A DNA stretch of 28,028 bases from JAYUZR01 sp043751595 (lineage in GTDB: Bacteria; Patescibacteriota; UBA1384; CAILIB01): the NCBI GenBank assembly GCA_043751595.1, contig JAYUZR010000038.1, forward strand, positions 1 through 28,028, written 5' to 3'. The position numbers and the translations under genes are program-made. Position 1 is the first letter of the stretch, and every line of letters begins with the position of its first letter. Below, one piece after another: positions 21,656-28,028 of the stretch. The notes below the pieces were generated by a model. It was not told the DNA's origin. It ran no database searches and worked only from the letters and a program-made list of their open reading frames with translations.

Positions 21656-22030
21656 ATGAGCCGAAAAAAACCTACCCTTATTAGAAGTTTCCGCCACGCC
21701 CTGCGCGGAGTAGGCGAGGTCTTTATTACCGAGCGCTCAATGCGCATCCATACCCTGGTAGCCCTCATTGCTGTAGCTCTCATCGCCTGGCTCGATCTTA
21801 ACAAAGAGGCCAGCGCCCTCATCATCTTTGCCATTGGCGCCGTTATTACCACCGAAGTAATCAATACGGCCATCGAAAAACTTCTTGATCATATCCACCC
21901 CGAAGAGCACGATGCTGTCAGGTTTATTAAGGATGCTATGGCTGGCGCTGTTCTGGTAAGCTCCTTAGCCGCCCTCAGCATTGGTATTGTCCTAGTACTT
22001 CCCGAGTTAATCAAACGCCTAACCCCCTAG
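21656..22030 (+). CDS. dgkA: DgkA-family diacylglycerol/undecaprenol kinase
   Basis: Small trimeric membrane kinases that phosphorylate diacylglycerol or, in Gram-positive types, undecaprenol, returning lipid carrier for wall synthesis. Seen in 124 residues: RSFRHALRGVGEVFITERSMRIH reduced to its key parts SFRHALRG and ERSMRIH, the active-site helix EVINTAIEKLLDHI (Glu67, Asn70, Glu74), and three hydrophobic helices at about 33-46, 52-66 and 95-118. ATG 21656, 4 bases after ybeY, is preferred to the in-frame ATG 21620 inside ybeY because family homology starts there. The undecaprenol substrate is inferred from the nearby wall genes. Confidence 0.9.
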   Translation: MSRKKPTLIRSFRHALRGVGEVFITERSMRIHTLVALIAVALIAWLDLNKEASALIIFAIGAVITTEVINTAIEKLLDHIHPEEHDAVRFIKDAMAGAVLVSSLAALSIGIVLVLPELIKRLTP

Positions 22031-22051
22031 TCGGTTCACCATAATCTCGCG

Positions 22052-22057
22052 TATACT
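22052..22057 (+). promoter_or_regulatory. Leaderless -10 element of ftsA
   Basis: TATACT ends six bases before the ftsA ATG at 22064, putting the predicted transcription start on the A of ATG. No good -35 is visible. Confidence 0.55.
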
Positions 22058-22063
22058 GGCCAC

Positions 22064-23308
22064 ATGAATCAGAAGCATATCGCCGTTGGAATCGACGTGG
22101 GCAGCACCAAAGTTGCTACCACTATTGGTCAAGCTACAGAACACGGAGTCGATATTATCGGCGTTGGGTTTGCTCCATCTACCGGAGTTCGCAAGGGTGT
22201 GGTTACCGATATTGAAGAAACCGTTTCTTCCATTGCGGCTTCCCTTGAAGAAGCAGAGCGCATGAGCGGCATCCCGGTTACCGAGGCCGTTATCAATATC
22301 GGCGGAGTTCAGATGCAGACTACTAGCTCCAAAGGAGTAATCGCCATTGCCCGCCAAGACGGTGAAATTAGCGAGAACGACGTCGTTCGTGTACTCGATT
22401 CCGCCAAAGCCGTCAGTGTTCCCGCCAACCGAGAAATCCTTCACATGATTCCTCGTAATTTTGTGGTTGATGGCCACGAGGGCGTCAAAGATCCTATCGG
22501 CATGAGCGGCATCCGCCTCGAGGTAGAAGCGCAGGTTATTAGCAGTGCCGCTGCTGCGGTTAAGAATCTTACCAAGTGCCTAAGTCAGGGTGGGGTAGAG
22601 GTAACCGATCTCGTCTTTACACCGCTTGCCACAGCTAAGTCCGTTCTCTCCAAGCGCCAAAAAGAAATTGGTGTTTGCTTAATCGATATTGGTGGGGCAA
22701 CCACCACTTTTTCTGTCTTTGAAGAAGGAGATGTATTACACGCCGGCGTGCTTCCAGTTGGTGCAAGTCACATTACCAACGATATCGCTATCGGCATGCG
22801 TACCTCTATCGATACCGCCGAGCTACTCAAAATTAAGTACGGAGTTGCACTTCCAGATCAAGTAGACGAAGACGAAGAAATTGATCTGCACAAACTCGAT
22901 CCTAACGAATCTGGCACCGCTAATCGCCATTACGTCGCTCAAATTATTGAGGCACGTATGAACGAAATCTTAGTAATGGTCCGAGACGAGCTTCGTAAGA
23001 TTGGTCGCGATGGTATGCTCCCAGCAGGCCTGGTTCTTACAGGTGGGGGAGCAAAGCAAACCGGAATCATCGATCTCACCAAGCAAACCATGCGTCTACC
23101 AGCGCAAGTCGGCCAAGTTACTCATTCTCTAGCTGGTATGGTTGACAACATACAAGACCCTCTCTATGCTGCCAGCATCGGCCTAATGTTATGGGGTCTA
23201 GAAGCCCCTAACCCTCAGCGCCGCTCCAACTCTGGAAAGGGCATTTCCAATCAGTTAGGCAGCGCGTATAGCAAGGCCAGCGGTTTCATTAAACACCTCT
23301 TCCCTTAA
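22064..23308 (+). CDS. ftsA: Cell division protein FtsA
   Basis: An actin-like ATPase that tethers FtsZ to the membrane. Seen in 414 residues: phosphate-1 loop VGIDVGSTKVATTIG, the FtsA-specific 1C domain (about 85-165), phosphate-2 VCLIDIGGATTTFSVF, adenosine motif LVLTGGGAKQTGI, and a C-terminal amphipathic end GFIKHLFP that fits the membrane-targeting helix. Preceded by a leaderless-type promoter, and ftsZ follows after 4 bases, so the two are made together as in most bacteria. Confidence 0.96.
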   Translation: MNQKHIAVGIDVGSTKVATTIGQATEHGVDIIGVGFAPSTGVRKGVVTDIEETVSSIAASLEEAERMSGIPVTEAVINIGGVQMQTTSSKGVIAIARQDGEISENDVVRVLDSAKAVSVPANREILHMIPRNFVVDGHEGVKDPIGMSGIRLEVEAQVISSAAAAVKNLTKCLSQGGVEVTDLVFTPLATAKSVLSKRQKEIGVCLIDIGGATTTFSVFEEGDVLHAGVLPVGASHITNDIAIGMRTSIDTAELLKIKYGVALPDQVDEDEEIDLHKLDPNESGTANRHYVAQIIEARMNEILVMVRDELRKIGRDGMLPAGLVLTGGGAKQTGIIDLTKQTMRLPAQVGQVTHSLAGMVDNIQDPLYAASIGLMLWGLEAPNPQRRSNSGKGISNQLGSAYSKASGFIKHLFP

Positions 23309-23312
23309 GCCC

Positions 23313-24584
23313 ATGAGCACCCGCTCGCTTTCCCGGTCTGCAGCCTACGGCTCCAGTTACGCTAACCCCGCTAACGCAGAGAACTTTGCAGTTATCCGCG
23401 TAGTTGGTGTTGGTGGTGGTGGATGCAATACCGTTCAACGAATGATCAACGCCAAGATGCGCGGTGTAGAGTTTGTTGCGCTTAACACTGATGCTCAGGC
23501 ACTCTCCAACAACGACGCCTCGCTTAAGATCCAAATCGGTAAAGATACCACTCGCGGCCTCGGCTCTGGTGCCGATCCAGAGATCGGTCTTCGCTCCGCT
23601 GAAGAAAGCAAAGAAGAAATCTACGAGACCCTTAAGGGCTCCGACATGGTCTTTGTTACCTGCGGAATGGGTGGTGGTACCGGTACTGGTGCCTCTCCCT
23701 TTGTGGCTTCCATCGCTAAAGAGCTTGGTGCTCTTACTGTGGGTGTAGTTACCAAGCCATTCTCATTCGAGGGTCAGCGCCGTCGTAAGGTAGCCGAGCT
23801 TGGCACGCAAGAGCTTAAAGAAAAGGTTGATACTCTTATCACCATTCCTAACGATCGCCTTCTTCAGGTCATCGATAAAAAGACCAGCCTCTTCGATGCC
23901 TTCGGCGTAGTAGACGATGTTCTTCGCCAAGGCGTACAGGGTATCTCCGATCTTATTACCCTGCACGGTATCATCAATGTAGACTTTGCCGACGTTAAGG
24001 CCATCATGCAGGATGCTGGATCAGCCCTTATGGGTATTGGCCGTGGCTCTGGTGATAACCGCGCCCTAGAAGCCGCTCGCAGCGCTATTGAAAGCCCGCT
24101 TCTCGAGCTTTCAATTGATGGCGCCAAGGGAATTCTCTTCAATATTACCGGCGGTACCGATCTCGGTATGTACGAGATCGACGAAGCTGCTAAGGCTATT
24201 ACCGAAGCCGCCGACCCAGATGCCAATATCATCTTCGGTGCCATCATCGACGAGGCCATGCAAGGCGAGGTTAAGATTACCGTTATCGCCACCGGCTTCG
24301 AAGGCGATGCCGGCCGCCGCGACCGCCGCTTTGGAGTGGTCAACTCGCAGCATACGCCGATCAGCAATCGTCCTTCGCAGGAAATGGTGCCACAGCAAAT
24401 GCAGCAGCCACAAATGCAAGAGCCTCAGTTTGGCTTCCAGCAACAGCCTCCGCAGCAAATGCCTAGCCGCCAAGCTCCTCCAACCTACGCTCCTAGCTAC
24501 GATCCCAATCCTCAGCAACAGCCTCCGCAGCAGGATGATCAGGAACTCGATGTTCCCACCTTCATCCGCCGCAAGCTTAAGTAG
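23313..24584 (+). CDS. ftsZ: Cell division GTPase FtsZ
   Basis: A tubulin-like GTPase that forms the division ring. Seen in 423 residues: VVGVGGGGCNTVQRMI, LNTDAQAL, the tubulin signature GGGTGTG at 120-126, the T7 loop region (VDFADVKAIMQDAG), a Gln/Pro/Met-rich disordered linker at about 355-412, and the conserved C-terminal peptide LDVPTFIRRKLK that binds FtsA. The N-terminus has about 25 extra residues before the GTPase core. No min genes are present in the window. It is the last gene of the ftsA-ftsZ unit, followed by a strong terminator. Confidence 0.98.
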   Translation: MSTRSLSRSAAYGSSYANPANAENFAVIRVVGVGGGGCNTVQRMINAKMRGVEFVALNTDAQALSNNDASLKIQIGKDTTRGLGSGADPEIGLRSAEESKEEIYETLKGSDMVFVTCGMGGGTGTGASPFVASIAKELGALTVGVVTKPFSFEGQRRRKVAELGTQELKEKVDTLITIPNDRLLQVIDKKTSLFDAFGVVDDVLRQGVQGISDLITLHGIINVDFADVKAIMQDAGSALMGIGRGSGDNRALEAARSAIESPLLELSIDGAKGILFNITGGTDLGMYEIDEAAKAITEAADPDANIIFGAIIDEAMQGEVKITVIATGFEGDAGRRDRRFGVVNSQHTPISNRPSQEMVPQQMQQPQMQEPQFGFQQQPPQQMPSRQAPPTYAPSYDPNPQQQPPQQDDQELDVPTFIRRKLK

Positions 24585-24592
24585 CTTCTCTC

Positions 24593-24623
24593 AAAACTAT
24601 CCGCTCTAGTAGCGGATAGTTTT
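24593..24623 (+). terminator. Intrinsic terminator after ftsZ
   Basis: AAAACTATCCGCT (24593-24605) pairs over 13 bp with AGCGGATAGTTTT (24611-24623), loop CTAGT. The A and T tracts make it potentially bidirectional. Confidence 0.88.
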
Positions 24624-24642
24624 ACTATTGACCCACCCTATA

Positions 24643-24670
24643 TAGACGAAACTACCACGGGTGGTATGGT
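24643..24670 (+). promoter_or_regulatory. Leaderless nrdR promoter with perfect dyad
   Basis: TAGACG (24643-24648), 16-bp spacer, TATGGT (24665-24670), which ends six bases before the ATG. A perfect palindrome TACCAC-GG-GTGGTA (24653-24666) overlaps the spacer and -10 and is a candidate operator. It does not match the known NrdR box. Confidence 0.5.
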
Positions 24671-24676
24671 GCAACT

Positions 24677-25135
24677 ATGATTTGCCCTAAATGTAGTGCT
24701 GAGACCCAAGTAATCGATTCCCGCGATAGCAGCGATGGTGTCCGTCGTCGCCGTACCTGTGTGGGCTGCAAATACCGCTTTACCACCTACGAGCGCGTCG
24801 AGCTTCCCCAAATTACGGTGGTAAAGCGGGGAGGAGATGTAGAACGGTTTGATGACGAAAAAATTCGCAAGGGTATCTCTATTTCTTGCAAGAATCGCCC
24901 CATTTCTTCCGCCACAATCGATCAACTCACTGATCAAGTAGTAGGTAATGTCTACGATCTTGGTAAAGACCAGGTGCAAACCAGTCAAATCGGCGAGTTT
25001 GTTCAAGCCGTACTCCGCGCCACCGACGAGGTAGCGTACCTGCGCTTTACCTCGGTTTGGCAATCGTTTGCCAATATCTCTCAGTTTGAGCAAACCATCA
25101 CCAATCTCCATAGCACCGAGGGCACGCATGAGTAG
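24677..25135 (+). CDS. nrdR: Transcriptional repressor NrdR
   Basis: Represses ribonucleotide reductase genes when dATP is plentiful. Seen in 152 residues: a zinc ribbon with Cys3, Cys6, Cys28 and Cys31 around DSRDSSDGVRRRRTC, then the ATP-cone from about 46 to 136 (ITVVKRGGDVERFDDEKIRKG, listed here by its key parts VVKRGG and FDDEKIRKGI), and VAYLRFTSVWQSF, the family's C-terminal hallmark. The length is standard. It overlaps the helicase-nuclease start by 8 bp (ATGAGTAG), so the two are probably co-transcribed, linking dNTP control to DNA repair. No ribonucleotide reductase gene is in the window. Confidence 0.96.
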   Translation: MICPKCSAETQVIDSRDSSDGVRRRRTCVGCKYRFTTYERVELPQITVVKRGGDVERFDDEKIRKGISISCKNRPISSATIDQLTDQVVGNVYDLGKDQVQTSQIGEFVQAVLRATDEVAYLRFTSVWQSFANISQFEQTITNLHSTEGTHE

Positions 25136-28028
25136 TTCCGAGTACGAAACGCGCTATGCCAAGCTAAATGCAGCCCAGCGCCAAGCGGTAGATATCCTTG
25201 AGGGCCCTGTTTTAGTAATTGCTGGCCCTGGCACGGGTAAAACCGAGCTCATTGGAGTACGCGTGGCACATATCCTCAAAAACACCGATACTCCGGCCTC
25301 GTCTATCCTCTGTCTTACCTTTACCGATTCGGCCGCCTACGCCATGCGCCAACGCCTTACCGCCCTGATAGGCCAAGCTGCGCACGAGGTACATATTCAT
25401 ACCTTCCACGGCTTTGCGGCTACTATTCTGCACCGCTTTCCCGATCAGCTTTCTAAAGGGGTTACCAAGCAGCCAATCGATGAGCTTTTACAGCTCAGTT
25501 TTATCGAGCAAGCCATTCAAGCATTACCTGGCTCATCTATTCTAAGAAGCAGGGGAGGAGAAGGCGCCTTTGTATACGCATCATCCATCTTAAAAAGCAT
25601 TGAGACGATTAAAAAAGCAGGTCTTACACCCGAAGAGTTCCACGAGCACCTTACTCACTACCAAGCAGCTATTACCGAAGAGCAAAAGCACTTGGCGGGG
25701 CCGCTGGGAGAGAGAATCTCCGCCAAAATGGCGGGATCCTTATTGGAGGCACTCTCGGGAGTTACTCATTATCTTTCGCAGGAAATGGTAGAAGAATTAG
25801 CTAGTTACTGTGAGCTGGCTCAAGATGGCAGCACCGCGCCATTACGGGAGTGGAAAACCAAGCACACAACCAAAGATGAGCAAGGCGCCACCAGCCTTTC
25901 CGCCTTTGAAGCGCTCGAGAAATTACAACAACTGAGCCAGGTATACGCTAGTTACCAAAAACAGCTGACCACTCACGATGCCTCAGACTTTACCGACCTA
26001 CTCCTAAGCGTTACCCATGCGCTTAACCTACATGAAGGTGTAAAAAGCGAGCTACAAGAGCAGTTCCTGTATGTGCACGTCGATGAGTTCCAGGATACCA
26101 ATCCTGTGCAGATGCAACTCCTGCAACACTTAACTGATCACCCCATTCACGAAGGCCGGCCTAACATTTTAGCAGTAGGTGATGATGACCAGTCTATTTA
26201 CCGCTTCCAAGGGGCCGAGGTGGAAAATATCTTGCAATTTACTTCACTCTACCGCGAGGTAACTACCATTGTTCTGACCGAAACCTATCGCTCTAAGCAA
26301 GAGGTTTTAGATGTAGCAAAACAGGTAATCGAGCTTGCCGGAAGACGCATTACCACCTTAAACCCTGAAATCGCTAAGCCGCTGCGTAGCGCCCTAAGTG
26401 GAGTCGGCACTATTTCGTATCACCAGCATTCGTTTGCCAGTGGCGAGCACCAGTGGCTGGCACAAGAAGTAGGGGAGCGGATTGCTGCCGGAACCCCAGC
26501 TGAGGAAATTGCTGTCATTTGCCGTACCCATCGTCAGCTGCAAGAGGTTACCGCCGCCCTCCAGGCGGCTTCCATTCCCGTTTCCTACGAGCGCGAACAA
26601 CAGGTACTCACCAACCCAGCCGTAGCTCAGTTGATGCAGATTACCAGTTTCTGCTTAAGCTTTGCCAAAGGGGAAGTTAGCAGCGCCAATCAGCAGGTGG
26701 TGAGCATCTTGCAACTTCCGCTCTTCGCCCTCGATCGCCAAGTTCTTTGGAAGTTCATTACCACTAAGCCAGCTGAAACCGATTGGATCACCCACGCTCT
26801 CACCGCCGATCCTTCCATTAGCACCGTTATTTCTTGGTTAACCGATTCCGCCAGTCTGAGCCTACTCATTCCACAGCGAAACTGGATTGCCCACCTGCTC
26901 AGTGAAGGCTCGCCGGCCTTTACTCATACCATCGGACCTGAGGCCCGCAGCCACCAAGCACAGCAGGTAATTGACGCCATTAGCTCGCTCGAGCAACTCC
27001 TCACTATTACTGAAGCTCATTTTCCTAACCGGCTTGTAACTGGGCAGGAATTATCAGACCTATTTAAGCAACTCCTTAAGCGAGAGCAAAATCTTACTAC
27101 CACTAGCCCGCGTTTTGCCCACGGAGTGCAGCTTCTTACCGCCCACAAAGCCAAGGGACTCGAGTTTCATACGGTCTTCATTCCTTCGTGCACCCAAGAA
27201 GTATGGGGAGCAGCTAGTCGCGGACAGCGGGTTATCTTGCCGCGAACCCTGCTCGGACTTCTTCCCTCTGATCATCCCGACGATGCCCTACGCCTACTTT
27301 TCGTTGCTATTACTCGGGCCAAACAGGAATTGATTATTTCTTGGCACGAAAAAGACGCCACGCTGCGCGAGCGCCTACCCTATAGTCCGATAGTGCAGAA
27401 TCAGTTGCAAGAAACCGTTATCCACCAAGCTGATAGCGAGCAAACACTTACTCAGCTGATTGCTCAAGCCACTTTGCCATTTACTCTGCCGCTTTCTAGA
27501 AGCGAGCAGGAACTTCTTGCCCCCAAGGTTGAAAATCTGCAGCTAAGCGCCACTATGCTGATCACCTTCTTTAATCTCACCCACGGTGGGCCACAGAAGT
27601 TTTTGCAACGCTATCTCCTTAACCTGCCCGAACCCCAAACTGAAGCTAGCTTGTATGGAACCTTGGTGCACGAGAGCCTTCGGTGGTATTGGTTGCAAAA
27701 AGCACAAGGAACGCAACCTGCACTAGAGTACTTTATTCAGCATGCGCTTGATCAGGTAGAAAAGTTACCGCTGCCTGCAGTAGATCGAGCAGCCCTGGCC
27801 GAGCGCCTTCCCAAAGAGTTTTCCAGGTACTACGAACATAAAGGAAAAGAAGAGCGACCAAACGATAGGCTGGAGTATCGACCAAGCCAAGCTCAGATTG
27901 ATGGTATCCGCTTAAGTGGATCGATCGATAGACTTTCCACTAAGGGAGGTAGCCTGATTGTAAGCGATACTAAAACCTCGAAAACGATTATTTCTACTGC
28001 GGCCACAGGGAATAAAGATCACAAGATA
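25128..28028 (+). CDS. UvrD-like helicase with C-terminal PD-(D/E)XK nuclease (partial)
   Basis: A superfamily 1A DNA helicase fused to a RecB-type nuclease, an architecture of AddA/AdnAB-like break-processing enzymes. Seen over 967 codons with no stop before the window end: Q-motif LNAAQRQAV, Walker A GPGTGKT (Lys38), LTFTDSAAYAMRQR, Walker B VDEFQDTNP (Asp319, Glu320), GDDDQSIYRFQGA, ETYRS, HKAKGLEF, motif VI VAITRAK (Arg730), then nuclease residues His848 (GTLVHE), Asp934 (GSIDRL), Asp947 and Lys949 (SDTKTSK). The C-terminus is cut off by the window. Start ATG 25128 overlaps the end of nrdR. Whether a partner AddB/AdnB subunit follows cannot be seen. A role in recombination repair is inferred. 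Confidence 0.93.
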   Translation, partial: MSSSEYETRYAKLNAAQRQAVDILEGPVLVIAGPGTGKTELIGVRVAHILKNTDTPASSILCLTFTDSAAYAMRQRLTALIGQAAHEVHIHTFHGFAATILHRFPDQLSKGVTKQPIDELLQLSFIEQAIQALPGSSILRSRGGEGAFVYASSILKSIETIKKAGLTPEEFHEHLTHYQAAITEEQKHLAGPLGERISAKMAGSLLEALSGVTHYLSQEMVEELASYCELAQDGSTAPLREWKTKHTTKDEQGATSLSAFEALEKLQQLSQVYASYQKQLTTHDASDFTDLLLSVTHALNLHEGVKSELQEQFLYVHVDEFQDTNPVQMQLLQHLTDHPIHEGRPNILAVGDDDQSIYRFQGAEVENILQFTSLYREVTTIVLTETYRSKQEVLDVAKQVIELAGRRITTLNPEIAKPLRSALSGVGTISYHQHSFASGEHQWLAQEVGERIAAGTPAEEIAVICRTHRQLQEVTAALQAASIPVSYEREQQVLTNPAVAQLMQITSFCLSFAKGEVSSANQQVVSILQLPLFALDRQVLWKFITTKPAETDWITHALTADPSISTVISWLTDSASLSLLIPQRNWIAHLLSEGSPAFTHTIGPEARSHQAQQVIDAISSLEQLLTITEAHFPNRLVTGQELSDLFKQLLKREQNLTTTSPRFAHGVQLLTAHKAKGLEFHTVFIPSCTQEVWGAASRGQRVILPRTLLGLLPSDHPDDALRLLFVAITRAKQELIISWHEKDATLRERLPYSPIVQNQLQETVIHQADSEQTLTQLIAQATLPFTLPLSRSEQELLAPKVENLQLSATMLITFFNLTHGGPQKFLQRYLLNLPEPQTEASLYGTLVHESLRWYWLQKAQGTQPALEYFIQHALDQVEKLPLPAVDRAALAERLPKEFSRYYEHKGKEERPNDRLEYRPSQAQIDGIRLSGSIDRLSTKGGSLIVSDTKTSKTIISTAATGNKDHKI

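Noticed and set aside
1..28028. Possible UGA recoding, as in Gracilibacteria or SR1
   Set aside because: TGA serves as the stop of the GT4, RNA methyltransferase and small basic genes, and no conserved gene here contains an internal TGA, so the standard code fits.

Overview
The window looks like ordinary chromosome of a small-genome bacterium, most likely a member of the Patescibacteria (Candidate Phyla Radiation). The signs are short genes packed with 4-23 bp overlaps, compact versions of universal proteins (a HisRS with a clipped anticodon-binding domain, a bS21 of about 60 codons), a stand-alone LytR_C protein, a PEGA protein, a DUF3048 protein, and almost no Shine-Dalgarno sequences. This placement is an inference from gene content and style; no rRNA gene is present to prove it. 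The standard code applies: TGA ends several genes and TAG ends at least nine, and neither occurs inside the conserved genes except for one TAG in the bS21 gene.

Layout. 10-840: membrane-anchored sortase. 849-1571 (minus): PEGA protein. 1637-5735: envelope operon murA - mreB - GT4 glycosyltransferase - WecG/TagA-type GT26, closed by a terminator. 5770-6075 (minus): small zinc-ribbon protein. 6309-11677: nusA - clpC - single-domain HD alarmone hydrolase - hisS. 11736-11969: codon-divergent small basic protein with its own promoter, SD and terminator. 12039-14592: beta-CASP metallo-beta-lactamase RNase and an RlmD/TrmA-type RNA m5U methyltransferase. 14647-15255: lexA. 15307-18873: GH18 glycosidase - LytR_C protein - DUF3048 protein. 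19116-19922 (minus): secreted lytic-transglycosylase-like protein. 20111-22030: HIT protein, bS21 (broken by an in-frame TAG), YqeY, YbeY, DgkA. 22064-24584: ftsA - ftsZ. 24677-28028: nrdR and a UvrD-like helicase with a C-terminal PD-(D/E)XK nuclease, cut off by the window end. No tRNA, rRNA, CRISPR or transposase was seen.

How it fits together. The window is rich in cell-envelope functions: peptidoglycan precursor synthesis (MurA), rod shape (MreB), division (FtsA, FtsZ), lipid-linked glycan synthesis (the two glycosyltransferases, DgkA), surface attachment (sortase) and wall remodelling (GH18, transglycosylase, LytR_C, DUF3048). The rest is RNA and protein maintenance (NusA, beta-CASP RNase, YbeY, RNA methyltransferase, ClpC) and DNA damage or dNTP control (LexA, NrdR, UvrD-nuclease).

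Most unusual signals: (1) two perfect hairpins with different stems but a nearly identical 16-nt loop, each just downstream of the stop codon of an exported-protein gene in sense orientation, with a third copy of the loop motif about 1 kb away; (2) the in-frame amber codon in bS21 with clear bS21-like coding sequence after it; (3) several genes whose -10 box ends exactly 6 nt before the ATG, implying leaderless mRNAs, while the only two AGGAGG-led genes are small codon-usage outliers; (4) one of these outliers sits on the truncated 3' end of hisS, with its SD and start inside the hairpin that probably terminates hisS.
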